Positions 25,001 through 38,326 of a stretch of 64,000 nucleotides of DNA are shown here, in pieces (position 1 is the stretch's first letter; the number at the start of each line of letters is the position of its first letter). The position numbers and the translations under genes were made by a program. Source of the stretch: Eopsaltria australis. Its lineage: Eukaryota > Chordata > Aves > Passeriformes > Petroicidae. The stretch is from positions 4,340,001 through 4,404,000 of the forward strand of contig JAVTVJ010000072.1 in the NCBI GenBank assembly GCA_034509425.1, read 5' to 3'. The notes below the pieces were generated by a model. That model was given only the letters and a program-made list of their open reading frames with translations, was not told the DNA's origin and made no database searches.

Positions 25001-28000
25001 TTAAATGAGTCCTCTCAGTGCTTCATGTAGACTCTCAGATTTCCCAGATCTGTTTACATCCCTAACAAATCATTTGTTTGATGAATACTCCGTATTCTGA
25101 CTATAATTCCTGGCCTGTCCTTATCTCACCTCTTTGGCCTAAAGTTTTCATGCCACATCCACATTTTGACATTAAACCAATACCTACTCTTTTGAGGTGT
25201 CTTCTGATTTTTTCTTTGGAGCTTTCCTGGCAATCTGATTTATTTATAAGATTTCAATGAAGTTCTTAAATTCAATATATTGTAAATAACAGTGTTATTA
25301 TTGATGGCAATAGTAGTTTTGATTGTTATAATGTATAGATTAAAGATGCAAATAATAACTATGGAAGGACATATTGCTATATTTGATACACAACTTTGTA
25401 AAAGAGAACCTGGTTTTCCTCTTTTAGAATTAAAAACAGCATGGGAAGAAAACACCCATTTCTGTCATGCAAATACAAACAATGATTTCTGCTGATTTTC
25501 AATTTGTTGCAAATATCTACCAGCAACATCTTTAACGCCAAGCAAATGCAATTTAAATATTCCAAAAATAATACACTCTACCCTTAATATACATGGTAAG
25601 ATCATACACAGTAAGAGGAGCTAAGAATTGAACATGAATCAAATGGAATAGTTTTCCAAGATTTTTTTCCCAGCAAACATTTCATTTCCTTAAAAGAGCT
25701 TTTCTTTTTTTTTTTTTTTTAATTCAGTGTGCCAATTTTTTCATTTGGATTTACAAATGTAATAACTGGGAGTTAAGACAGCCATGAAACAGTGTCCATG
25801 TATCCCAAAGCCTGGCTCTAGAGAACATCAAGTATTACTTTATAATTCCATTTTAAACATAAAATAACTGCTGAGCCTTGATTGCTTTTAGCATTATAAT
25901 TGGAATATAGAAATAAGATGTTACATAGTATGAAGGGATTCATTATTTCACTATTAAAAGTTATCTGTTCTAGTGTTGGAAAGCAATGTCTGTCATTCCC
26001 TTATTTCCACTAGGCAAGTCATATTTTTACATAATTGCAAGAAATAGTGCCTTTGGAAAACATTTCTGAATATGAGGAAGCAAATTAGAAGCAGCTGAAA
26101 CCCCTATTGTGTAGCATTGACATCTCTGCCAGTTCTGCCTCGAGTGCTATAAGAAGTAGTGTACAAGAAAATTCACAAAGCAGAGGCAATTAAGATCAAA
26201 AGAGAGAAAAGTTGAAAATTATTAGACAAAACATTGCAAGGTCAGGACATCAGGGCATCAAGGAATGTTAACAGAGGCAAGGACATCTGAATACTGACTA
26301 TAGGGGAATTTTGTGGCATTTGAAACTAACATGTTTATAGACATGTTGAAGCACTGTATGGTTCTTTAGATGTTTTTGTATCTTCTCAGAAAGATTTAGT
26401 AAACAATCATCAACAAATGACATGTAGAAATAAAAGCTGCAGGGAAAGAAAATTATCTGTGTCTACATTGTTTTGAGAATGTTAATAACAACAAAAGCAC
26501 AACAGTATATAATTTGTTTGTTAGGAGAACATTTTTTAAAAGATGAAGTAGCCTTTGTATGACAGCATGCAAAATTTGGACACTAAAGTTAGAGGTTATC
26601 TTTCCTTTTGCTGGAGGAAAAGCTGGGTTAGTTTTGTTTGTTTGTTTCTGTCATCATTATTTTCTACTCTTATGGAGTAGAATTCACATTTCCCTGAATG
26701 CCACTTGCAAGGATCTTTGTGTTACTTTTTTGGTTCCACATCAATCTTTAAATAAGACTTTTCCAATTCTTCTGCTTCACCCAACTGCACAGACAGGGCC
26801 TCTTTCAATCTGTGGAATAACTAAGCACCAAGAGATTAGGGTGCTCTAATGTGTTGAGTGAGAATCCAGTGAAGTTTTTCTTCTAAGACTAATGCTCCTA
26901 TCAATTCATACTTAATTGTCAATATAAAGAGGAGCTATTCCCAACAGAGAATGTTGTCCAAAGCCAGTTCTACCACATGATGACCACAGGTCTTTCCTGG
27001 AATTTTTGGGGACTGAGATTTCTTACTGTGATACAGATGCAACAAGCACTGTCTTCTCTATTGACCAGAATTTTCACTCTCCAACAGAGGAAATAATGTG
27101 ATGCAAGTTTAGCAAAAGAATTTCTGTTTGAGATAGTAATTTCTAAAACGAAAAATGAGCAGCATGCCTCAAAAAGCTTCCTTTAGATAAGTTCTACTAG
27201 CTGTAGTATGGATAAAGATTCAAAAAACATTTTTTTCCTTCATATTTTTAAAGATATGCATGTACGCTTGTAAATTCAATCATTTATTGAAATTTCTTGG
27301 GCCCAGATTACAGGCATGTCATGAGGCATGTGCTGTAACACATTTCAAGTGGTAGGTTTTGATAATAGCAGTAAAACCAGTCAAAGGAATCTTCAGATTT
27401 AAGAAAATGACTGATCCATTCTTGAGCTGGAAAATCCTTTCACCTTCAAAGAATGCTTTACTACTCCTGTGACTACCCTAGGTATGGTTGTGTTGCATTT
27501 CAGAAACTGAAAATCTATGCCTGATGTATACATTCAGCCCAGGAATGAAAGGTTTTTTCCAAAACAGATCCAGGGTAAAACAAAACACCATATAAATTAT
27601 GTATTAGGCAGCATTTCTTTTAATAATTATTGAGAACAAAACCCATCATATCATTATAGGATACTATGCATATAAGCACAGAATTGGATCAAGGAACAGG
27701 AAAATAAAAACAACTCAAAAGACTCAAACAAACGCTGACCCTACACTACTAAAAATCCACTATTTTGAAATTTTAACCATTTTTTCCATTGAATGATGAA
27801 TTACTGCAGTCAAAACTAACTCTGCAAGAACCTAGCCATTTCACAGATAAAGGTTTCTAGATTTTAGGGTGCTGTCTGTGGTCAAAATTTAAGGAGAAAA
27901 GCAGCTGAATTACATGAACTTCCTTGGTATGGAAAAATCAAGTTTGAATTTGTGGTATCTGCTCTCAATACAGGAAGGAATTAAAACTGGCTCTTATATC

Positions 28001-29339
28001 TTAAGTACATCTCATAGATGAAATTGTTACCCTTTATTATTAGATATTTAAGAATTTAAGTATTAGTCTTTGGAAAAAAATTAAGCTTTGAAAAAGGGTG
28101 GTTTTGACATAGTGAGAGGGTAGATATATTTTTCTTAAGAAGTTGGTTTGATCGTAATGCAAAATGAGGGAACAAATTTTTTAAAGCTTCAAAAATATCA
28201 ACCTCCCTCCCTCAGAAAATCTTCAGGTATATTCTCCAGTTCATTTATCACATTTTCCTCATATTCAATTTCTATCAGCTCTTTTATGACACATTAAATA
28301 TTTCATGAGAATTTTCTAGATTAAGTAATTGATTTAATTTTGCTATGTATTGTTTTACAGAATTCTATCATAGCACCATTGGGTCAGTAATAATTTTAGA
28401 CAAAAGAGGTTATTACTATATTAAATAATGTGCCTTATTAAGAATACCAGTATTTAAACATGTAAGAAATTTAAAAGAACAAAAAGGATACTTATTCCTT
28501 TTATTGCAGCTTATTTAGAAATGCAAAAAAAACCCCCAACATTATACTAGCAGGAACAATATAAGAGATCACTTCTATTCCACTTATTTTATTCTACTTT
28601 AACTGAATGCATAAGACCCTTGGCAAATAAATCAAACAAGACATTTAAGTATAAACTGTGTGGGGAATCTGTGATCACTGTGGAGGAGTTTGTTAAAAAG
28701 AAGAGGAATCAAATTTAATGTGTGGATTGCAAATAGGAAAAGAATATACATCAGGAGCATGCTGTTGGTGCTTGTAACATGCTGAGCAGCTGGTCTGTAA
28801 TACAGAGTTCAGGCATGAGTCATAACAGTTAAAACCAAAGCTATATGACATTTAACCCTAATATCAAAATCCTAGTTTCATCATAAGTTTTATAGTCACC
28901 CTTTGATGATTCTTTTGCAGAACTCTGATTTAACTCCACTGCTAAAACTTTTTTTAAACTCACTGATTTTGCAAGAGATTCAAATTTACACTGAAAGTTG
29001 ATTTTCCACCAAGACTCTTGTATTTTGAATCATTCTTGTGAAATACAGTGGTCAGATGAGCTGAACCTTACTTGTTTGATAACAAGATATAAGGATCTTT
29101 ATCAGGATATTGTTTGTTTCTTGTACTATGAGAAAAATGCAGTTCTAGCTCATTTGAGTTCATGAAGATGGGCTTCTATTTGTTTCATTTAATAAAATAA
29201 AAACAGAAATAGTAATGCAATCCCAGGGCTTTCATTACAAAGGTTCTGTGTGCAAACCTCTGAAGATACTTTACATATTCCATGCTAATGTATAGCAAAA
29301 GTGTATGGACATGCAAATGGATTCTTGAGAGGTGCTCTA

Positions 29340-29850
29340 GTCAAGAGCCAGCAGTGCAATGCTCCCTGTTAACAGCCGGGCTAGCTGTGGGTAAATGAGA
29401 TGCAGAGCAATACCATAACATCACATCACTGGGAGCTGCAAGTGCTTTACCTCATGCCATTATATTGAAGGCCATTACTCATGTCAGCTGCTCAAAACAT
29501 TACAGCACAACTCTCTTAGCCTTTACCATGCCTGAGTGAAGCGTGACAATTTCAGGCAGTGTAATAGAAGTGAGAAACTTGAGCAAATCTGACTGATAGT
29601 CCACAGGATTTCAGCACGCATTGCCCTTTGTGCCACGCTCACTAACACATCCACAGCGCAGCGCATTAATCGCATTAGGTGATGCATCAGCCCAGATCTG
29701 CTGCCTCAAAAGCTTCTTTTCACAGGAGAGCTTTGGAAAGGGGCTAATGACCTTCTTTAGCTTCGTCTAGAAATATTGTCACAAGGCAAAGATTGGTATT
29801 ATGCGACTATTAGCATCAGAAGTCACTTCCTGATATTACAAATGGGGTTG
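29340..29850. promoter_or_regulatory. Candidate conserved regulatory block, CpG-retaining
   Basis: The base composition is more balanced than in the flanks and homopolymers are few. Five CpGs occur between 29617 and 29672, in a window that is otherwise strongly CpG-poor. GCGCAGCGC (29656-29664) runs into a double homeodomain-like site, GCATTA at 29663 and 29672. TTCAGCAC at about 29611 equals the left half of a REST site, and no right half is present. No reading frame or repeat explains the block. It looks like a distal enhancer or conserved non-coding element. This is inference from composition and motifs only. Confidence 0.35.
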
Positions 29851-29877
29851 GAAAAAAATATCTCTGACTGACATAAA

Positions 29878-30020
29878 ATCACAGCATCATAGAATGGTTT
29901 GGGTGGAAATGGACCCTAAAGGTCATTTAGGGACACCTCCTGCTAGACTATTTTGCTCAAACCTCCATCCAGTCTGGCCTTGAACACTTCCAGGGATGGG
30001 GTATCCACAGCTTCTCTGAG
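29878..30020 (-). mobile_element. CR1 LINE 3' tail fragment
   Basis: The plus strand begins ATCACAGCATCATAGAATGG, the inverted CR1 terminus. It continues GGTTTGGGTGG, AAAGGTCATTTAG, TCTGGCCTTGAACACTTCCA and GGGGTATCCACAGCTTCTCT. A deletion removes part of the segment that normally carries the CCATGGGCAGGG motif. Past 30020 the CR1 match ends. Confidence 0.93.
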
Positions 30021-32755
30021 CTCCCCTCATGACTAAAGACAGCTTGCTCAGCCTGGCCTCTGGTACTTCTGTGTCCTGGTTCCTCACCACCCCAAAAGCA
30101 CTGGGCTGCGGCCATACCCCACCCAACAGTGTCCTTCCTGGACTGGAGTGACGGAGGGGACAGAGGAGTCAAGATGCAGTCACCAAAGTGCCAGATAAGA
30201 GGAAAATATTTTTACTCTTTTTTCTTGTTTTCTTGTCTTTAAAATTATTCATTGTGTAATTATGAAAAGAACTCCTAATGATGCAGCTAGGAGGACCTTG
30301 ATGCTGAAGGCCATCACTTGGGCTGCAGTGCCAGCATGACACAAGGAGCCTGTTGGGATTCTTTGCAAGTAAGCACCTTCAAAAATAGTGACAGCTGAGT
30401 TCTAGGACAAACAGGAACTGCTGCACATTGCCAAGAGGTGTCTTCTAGGGATAGTTGTGGGGGAGTTCTGGGAGGCCACCAATGTTGATTATTCCTGCAG
30501 GCATGTTGCTGGACTAGCTACAGTCCTAATCTAGTTTGACAGCTGAGGTGTGCCCATCTCCATTTCAATCGACCTCTTCCCTCTCAACTTGTGTTTCACA
30601 CAGATTGTGCTTTCAGGATTTTTATGATGAAGCTTTCCTGCAGAGACATAATGTTATAAGATTGCCAGTTAATTCAGGACACTTTGGACTTCTTCACTAG
30701 TATTATTCATAAAGCAAAGGACTTTTGCTCCCTGTACAGATTACACAAACCTCAGATTTTTTGCCCTGCACAGACAAGATCTTTTTTAAGTGGCTGTCTT
30801 CACACTCTCAGTCATTTTCCTCAGATGTGAGCTGTCTACAGCTGTGGAGGGGAAGGAGGGAAATCAGTAAATTTGCTGTCTTAATGATCAACTACAAGAG
30901 GCATGGAAAAACATCAGTGTGTGTGACCGCTCTATTCCCTGAAAAGAGCTCAAATGAAGGACTCAGATTTGTGTCTAAGATTGTTCAAATCCCAGGAGCG
31001 AAGAACAGCTTTCTTCCTGAGTCCACCTGTAAGAATCTCTTAAAATTGCATTCTGCCTTCAACATCCCAAAGGAGATAGTGTATCAGCCATATATTACTA
31101 GTCTGCTACTGAAAACTTCCTCTCTCATACAAATACCACCCCTGTTTGTGAAGGGAAAAAAACCATCTCATAGGAATTAAACTCACTATTGTCTTCTCTT
31201 CCACGTTCTTCCCCCTTGGCTGAAAAGAAATCTATCTGTGACAAAAGTCTCAGGTGCTGTTCCCTCTCATTCTGTCAGTCAAAGTTTTCCTCATAAATAG
31301 GAAGTTGTCAGTCCAATACATTTAATATTTCATTATGGGTTGTGTTACTATTTTGTGGCTGAGTACCAAGGTTGAGTCTAAGGAAAGCAAAGTAATAATT
31401 TTGATTTCACATAAAGGGTAGCATATTGGAAGTATTCTTCCTAACAAGACTTTGATTTATGCCACTGGCAATTTTATCTCTTCCAGCACTGATTTATTAG
31501 CAAATAGTGCATGGTTAAAAATGTCCTGAAACCAGACAGCTAATTCCCTTCATTAACTATCATTATGTATTTGTGAGACAACAATGTCAAGAGAATCATG
31601 GTTTAGTTCCTAGATTGTTTCAGGCAATGCTGTTTTCTTAATGAATATGCATCTCCACTTGCTTTTGAATGGTTGATTTTATTGACTTCTTGCATCCACT
31701 TTTCTCACATCATGGATTCTAAATTTGAGAGAAAGAAAAATAAGTTCTTTCTCTATATTTTCCTGAAGTTTTGAAGGATGATAATTGTTTTATATGTAAT
31801 GCCTTAAAGCAAGTCCTGGACTTAATGCTGCCTTTGCTCATTAACTTCACGACTCATCTCTAGTCCTCAAAATACTTGTCTTGCCAAAAAAATCTCTTTC
31901 TCTTAATAAGGAGGAAGAAGCAACAGAGCTATTAAATGAATTAAAGCGAATTTCTAAGTAGACCTGCCTACCTTCTGAAGGGATGACAAGACTAGAAGGA
32001 TAATGTAGGTCTAATTTCCAGCTTAAATGGAAAAGAGGGAAGGAAGCATGGTGCAAATGGTAAAAAGCTGTCAGCAAAGGAGGGAGTTGTGTCTGTGGGG
32101 GCATGAGGGATGTACACAGTGCACAGGAAGATAGCTTTTATAGACATGAAGTAGTTACATAATATGATGAAATGCAGAGAGGCAGAGCTCTAGGGCACAA
32201 TCATTCCCTACTAGCAAAATGCTCGTTCATGCAAAAGACATTTCCAAACAACAAATTAACCCAACAGGAATAGAAATTGCAGCTGTGAAGAAAAAAAATG
32301 CCATACTCAGCATTAAGGTTATTCTGACTGATAACTGTGTGTGTGAGGAGTTTTTCTCTTTGGCTCCACATTCCACAGCCATTAAACAAAGTAAGCAATA
32401 CAACCTTAAGCAAGGTGCAGGAAAATGCTGGGGAGATGTCTCCCTGTAAAATTTTGTGTCTTTTTGTACTTTTAACCTTGTTTCCTAAAGGAATAATATT
32501 TGTTGTGGTGGTGCTGACAGGATGTCCATTAGTCTGTTCCATAAATGTTCCCTCTCTTTCCAAAAACCTTGGGACCTATTTGCTACTTTTTATCAAATTT
32601 GAAGAAAGGTCAGAAATCTTACAACTATGTAAATTTGTGCACCAAGGAGAAAAAACCTACTATTCCATAGGACAGGAGAAAGGCAGAACTCACAGGTAAT
32701 GCTGGTGCTTGACATAAGTCAGCTTGATAATTACATTTTGCAATTTGTCTACACC

Positions 32756-32777
32756 AAATTAAATATATATTTAATTT
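32756..32777. repeat. 22-bp perfect AT palindrome
   Basis: The arms AAATTAAATAT and ATATTTAATTT meet at 32766/32767 to give a perfect 22-bp palindrome of A and T only. It could extrude as a cruciform and sits in an AT-rich stretch. It is probably a chance or slippage product. Confidence 0.85.
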
Positions 32778-33220
32778 ATTATAATACATAACCTCTATGC
32801 ACACTATTGAGGTGGTCCAGATTGCTTAAAGGCAAGGATGTTCAGTATGATTTTGAGAGGAGAAAAATTAAGAAACTTCTTCTATTAAGGAGTGATTTTA
32901 CTGAAGTATCTAGTGCTAAGTGCTCCTTTTTGAAGCATTTGCATTCATTACTGTTTCCAAGGCCAAAAGGAAATCTGGTGCAGGTATATGAAACAACAGG
33001 CAGAAATATTTGAGATGGAGTGCAGACGGAAATGTCAATTTGTAGTGTCAGACAGAAGAAACTAGTCCTTCAGCAGCACCTTCTAGCATCAAAAAAAGTC
33101 CTTTCAAAAACTGTTTTCATATGTCAAACAGTGTCTGTTCTTAGATTCGGCTGATTCCCTTCAATTTAAAAAATTTTTCCACAAAGCTTTTCTTACCATG
33201 CTTTTTGATCCCATGTGTAC

Positions 33221-33250
33221 TCTAAGGGATGCTTTATAGCATCCCTTAGA
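33221..33250. repeat. Perfect hairpin, 13-bp stem and 4-nt loop
   Basis: The arms TCTAAGGGATGCT (33221-33233) and AGCATCCCTTAGA (33238-33250) are exact reverse complements around the loop TTAT. The mixed-base stem makes chance less likely than for AT palindromes. It is too short for a microRNA precursor and lacks a T-run suggesting a Pol III end. It may be the terminus pair of a very short foldback element. Function is unknown. Confidence 0.92.
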
Positions 33251-36200
33251 TAGGTTTCATTTAATTTGATATCTTCTCTCACTTTCCATCTCATCTGTTG
33301 AAGTACTGACACAATTTCACAGTAGTTACTTTTATTAATAATTGATTGATTAAATAGTGTATAAAAATTAATAATTTGTGGTAATACACAGCTATAAAAC
33401 ATGGAAGTTACATATTTCCCATTCTATTTATAAAAATTTTAGCAAAAGAAGATGTCAGCCATCTAATGAGAATGAGAGGAGAAGCTAAATATTTGATATA
33501 TATAAAAGGTACATTCTCTTTGCCAGTATCAACATCTAATGGGCTAATTTCCATCTCTTGTTTCTGTATCAGCATATTCTATCTTTATCAAATCCCAACT
33601 CTGTTGTAAAGGTGAAAAATCAAGAAAGCTTTTTCTAAAAATGAATCTCATTAAGAAGTTTGAGGTTCATAGAAAGCCATGAGGACTGTCCTGGAAATTC
33701 TTAGGGATAAAAGTGAATTTAGGAGAACAACTGTATTCATTGTAAATGTTGATACAATCTGAGACTGCATTTAAAAAGAAAATAGCAAATCATTATAGCC
33801 AGAGTGTAGAACAATGTAACAAACCCATCTCACTATAAAGACAAGTGGTGGTTAGAAATACAGCCTGTAATAAGAGCCGTAGGTCTAACAACCCGATAAA
33901 ATGCTATTGCACATTGTGACTAGAAATGCTTTGTTTTCATTACTACTTTGTGACTTTACTTACTTATTACGTACTAGTTTTCAAACTAAATCTGGTTTCT
34001 GTACCCCAAATATATGCCAAATAAGGGAATTTCATGATTAAATGAATAAAAGCCTTTATCTCCTTTCTTATAGATTTCCTTCGAATTACTCACTTTCTAA
34101 ATGCTTTGGTAGCCTTTAGTAACATGTCCTGGCTCACAACTGTATTAATCACTGAAGTAACATGTGGTTATGCATTAGTTGATGAAAGGTATGGTGTTTA
34201 AGAATTCTTCTGAAAATGAATGTAGAGAGCTGGATGGTTTGCAGCAGCCAGCAGAAGGCTCCTCTTCTGACGTTGCAAGAGAGGGCAAGAAACACTCTAG
34301 AAGGTTAAAGATGAAACTGCTGTTTCTATCCAATTTATTGAGAAGAATAGATAGCTTAAAGCCAACTATTCTAAAATTTCTAATGCATTCATACACCTGA
34401 ACTGCTTGGAGGAGCAGCATTTTACAGGGTAATTTTTGTAGGTGAAGTTGTTCATACATCTGTTAGTACAGATTAAATGTTGGTTACACTACGCAGACAC
34501 TTCTTAACAAAGTCTTAACTTTGCTAATGAGATTTAACCAATTTTTTCTGAAGGGAAATATCTCAGTATCACTTTGCCTTTACTGAAATTCCTAGTACCA
34601 AACTGTGAACATTTAAAAAACTTTCTCCAGTCTGATTCAACTGATTCTCATTAAGACAAATATTACTTCAGTGAAACATATTTTACAGGCCCGGATAACC
34701 CCTGTGCCAACAAGAGATTGGCTGAAAATGGATGTTGGAACATTCCGCTTTCATTTGAGAAGCAGCCAAAAGTCTTAATTTTTTAGCATAACCAACATAC
34801 ATATAGGTTCAAGGGATTAAATAAATTCTGGATGATAGAGACTAAAAAAATAAACTTCCAAAGCACTATATTTGCTTTCTGGTAGTTTAAATTTTGCTTT
34901 TCTCCCATGCAAAATCTTTTCAGTCATCTCCTTTTGCTCTGTAGTCTACATCATATTTCATAAATCCATTCTGTACATAATTAAACCAGCACTGAAATTC
35001 AAAGTCATAATTAACTTAATTGTGACACTGACTTATACAGAGAAAAGATTTTATCTAGAGTAAAAGGAGGGACTTCTCAATGACTGAACATGCAGAAAAG
35101 ATTATTTTGCAGTTCAGTCAGAGCTCAGGATCTGTTTAGGGGATGCTGAAAAAAATTCAGAAGAATAAATAATAAACTCTGCAGATGTAGCAATTAGTGG
35201 TTCTGAGAAGGCCTCTAACTGTTACCACAGTAATATTAAATTTTTTGGCCCTGAACATGATATAGTATCATTAATTTTAAATGCCAGTACAAGTCCACTG
35301 TGATAGCATTGGAATATAATCTGCGTTCTTTGACAAGGGTTTGCAATTAACTTTTACTGAGAGCACTGAGTGCTTTGATGGAGATCTGGTAATTTTACTG
35401 ATGTCTGATCATCAAGATGCCACCTCTAGCATTGCCAGGTTTATTTCTGTGGGCTCTCTTTTCATTGATGAAATGCAGCATGAGTGCCTTGCAACTGCAG
35501 TCTCACAGGAAAAAGAATAGAAGCATGGGAGGTTCTCCAGCAGTGCTTTAGTTCTGTTGGTGCCTTATCAGGCTGCACACAGGTTATCTACAAATAGCCC
35601 TGCCTTAAGGTAAACCCAGCCCTAACTCAGCAGAAAGCCATGTTTTCTGCACAAACCTAAAACACTCCTTATGATTTTGTTGTTGCAGTTCAGGGCACAC
35701 TCTCACTTCAGTGGGACCAGCATTCCGTGATGAATCCTGCCGTGACAGCCTTTCATTACAGCATGTTAGATTCATGCACCAGCTAGGTTATCAGAGTTGG
35801 TTTTTTTTCTCTTGAGGAGGAATGTGGAGCAGCACATCATAAATAAACACAAACAGATACAACAGAGGATATTAACTCTTGTTGGAGGTTATCCACTTCA
35901 CTGAGTGAGGTTACACAGGTCTAGAGATGGTCAGGTTTTTGAGAGAATGCTATAGATGACCTGATATGGTGATAAACAGAGCATGTTCAACCTCTCTGAC
36001 ATGCACCAGTGTTTAAGAGTAGGTGGGCTCTTCAGGATCAAATACAGTCACAATTCCTGCAAGGACGCATGGTAGAGTGAAATTTGAGCAACAATCTGAG
36101 AAGCTGGGCTGTTTAGTAAACCTGCCTTTAAAAGGTGGAGTGTTGCATTTGCCTGGGAACATGACACGAAAAGGCTCAGAACAAATGGGATTTCTAATTT

Positions 36201-38098
36201 CTAGTGAACTTATTTAAAGATTAATAAACCTTCAAAAACAGAGTTTAGTGCATTTGGCCTGTTTAATTCTTTAAGCTCAATGTTGGCAGTTTCTCAGTAT
36301 TTGTTGATGGCTGTAGCTCTCTGGCAATCTGCCAAACATAAATACTGTGCAAAGCAGTCTTTGGAAGTTCACTGAGCAGTGGCTTCTAGTTAATTTTTAT
36401 TTAATTAGTTTTTTGACATCCACATGTTAGTATTTCCCCCTCCTGCCCCCCTAGAAAAATGTAGAAATTAATGTGTGGTCTAATGGGGAATAAGTATGTT
36501 CCACCTAAATTTCTTCATCACTTGTATCTGTATCTTTGTCATCCTTTCACTCCATAGGAGTGGAGTTTCAATTGCTATAATACACCTCATCATGGTCTTT
36601 TACCTAATTTAATCCAGAGACAAGCATATAAACTTATTATATATTTTTTCTGCAGTATTAACATTCAGATTTCATCCAGCTAGGCATCCAGTTCCATTTG
36701 AGTACTTATCTGAGCTGATTAACTCTCGTGCACTGATGAGTTGATGGGAAACCTTAGAAAGGTGCATTTACTTCTGTTGCTTTCAGCACTCATAGCCAGT
36801 GAAATCACATTCCCATTAGAATAAGTGGGATTTTATTACTGACTTCAAGATTTAACTTCACCAGAAAACAGTCTTGAAGAGATGACAGGCTAAGACAGGC
36901 TTCTGTTCTTGACCTGAAGTATACCTTGTATTAGAAAATAGTAATAAAAAGGTCTTTTACTGGGCAAACCCTCATTTTTGGCCTCTGCTAAGACATGGTT
37001 GCAAACTGCCAGTCCTTTCTAATGACAACAAGAGAAGAGATAAAATCAGAAGCGTTGTTTATGCAACTATTTGAAAACACACTCTGAACAGAAATCATAA
37101 GAACTGTAGGAAACAGAAAAAACTAGCTACTGGAGGAAAAGACTGACCTTTTCACTGTTTCTAGGAACGTTGTTCTGAGAATCGAATTTTCTCCCTCCAG
37201 CCATCTTTTCCCATTCCCTGAGGGATAAAGACAAGCTTCCAGTGGCTGCACAAATACTGTCCATCAGTACAAATTGACCTCTACCCGTCACTCAGTCCAG
37301 TCATACCATCCGTTTATCCTTTGCTTCATTGCACACTTTGGATGTCAGCGCTGGCCTTCTGCACAAGGCTGCTAAAAATGCAGTTGAATACAAATCCACA
37401 AATTGGGCTGAACTGCTGTGATTTGTGGTCAGCCAGGTGACCTGTCCAGTCAAAGCTGGTATCATCCCCTCTCAGAGGATGTACTGGTAGGAATGGCATT
37501 AAGGGTCTAGCCAAACAGTGTTTAGAAGACCGTCAGTGATTTTGTTGCTGAAAGCATCGCGGTTTTGGCTCATATTATGTTGCAGGGTATTTAAAGTATG
37601 TCATTTGTTCTTGGTATTGGAGCCAGTGAAATTATCAACTGTGAATAATTTATGTGAAGAATTCTGGCAGTTTACATCCAAAATTTTAGTACCATGAAGA
37701 CTGGTATTTCACACAGATACAAAGCAAACACATGTGTTTCAAGTAATTTTTTTGTTCTTTTTCTCCAGCCAACAAATTCAGTGTGTACACACACATATAA
37801 TTAGTCTATCTGATTCATCAGTAACACTTTGCTTCAAAATTGTATTGATACCTTTCAGTTGTAAAAGGGAATTGGTATCTTCTCGCTTATTTGATCCCTG
37901 GTTCGTTTTACAGGAGTCTGCACTTTGGGTGAGGTTTTCCAAAGCCAGTGGAAGTAGTCTGAATTTCCTCTTTCACTATCAGAAGTAAAACCACTGTTCA
38001 TTTCTTTGGGAGCAGTGTGCCATAGTAATTTTTTCTTGTTTCCACATTTCACATTCCTTATCCTAAGGTCAAATGTAGTAAAGTTTGGTTTTCTCCTA

Positions 38099-38326
38099 GC
38101 CCTGCACAGGACACCCCAAGAATCACACTCTGTACCTGAGAGTGTGGTTCAAACTACTCCTGAACTCTGTCAGGCTGGTGCTGTGACCACTTCCCTGGGG
38201 AGCCTGTTCCAGTGCCCAACCACACTGCGGTTGGAAAATACTTTCCTGGTATTCACTCTAAACCTCCACTGACAAGCTTCGTGCCATTCCCTTGGGTCCT
38301 GTCGATGGTGGCCAGAGAGTAGAGAA
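38099..38326 (-). mobile_element. CR1 LINE fragment, different subfamily, 3' end missing
   Basis: The plus strand carries CR1 segments CCTGCACAGGACACCCCAAG, GAATCACACTCTGTACCTGA, GAACTCTGTCAGGCTGGTGC, CCACTTCCCTGGGGAGCCTG, TTCCAGTGCCCAACCAC and CCATTCCCTTGGGTCCTGTC. These belong to a CR1 subfamily unlike the other tails in the window. The terminal repeats expected on its left are absent, so both ends are lost. An 88-codon frame through it is not a gene. Confidence 0.88.

Larger units (their letters stand above)
19607..29877. other. Unique non-coding sequence
   Basis: About 10 kb with no recognised mobile element. Notable local features are octamer-type sites at 21994-22001 and near 22070, a G-rich run at 23782-23794, a T16 run at 25705-25720 and the enhancer-like block at 29340-29850. 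No frame exceeds 97 codons. Confidence 0.6.
30021..38098. other. Unique non-coding sequence
   Basis: No recognised repeat. It contains the longest frame outside LTRs (151 codons, 30725-31180 plus), whose translation has no recognisable domain and which I reject as coding. It also contains an AT palindrome (32756-32777) and a perfect 13-bp-stem hairpin (33221-33250). Confidence 0.6.

Noticed and set aside
30725..31180. 151-codon plus-strand open frame
   Set aside because: The length is within chance expectation for 64 kb in six frames. The translation has no domain and there is no splice or promoter support.
32201..32699. Two 120-codon frames on opposite strands
   Set aside because: Mutually overlapping, no domain, and ordinary base composition.
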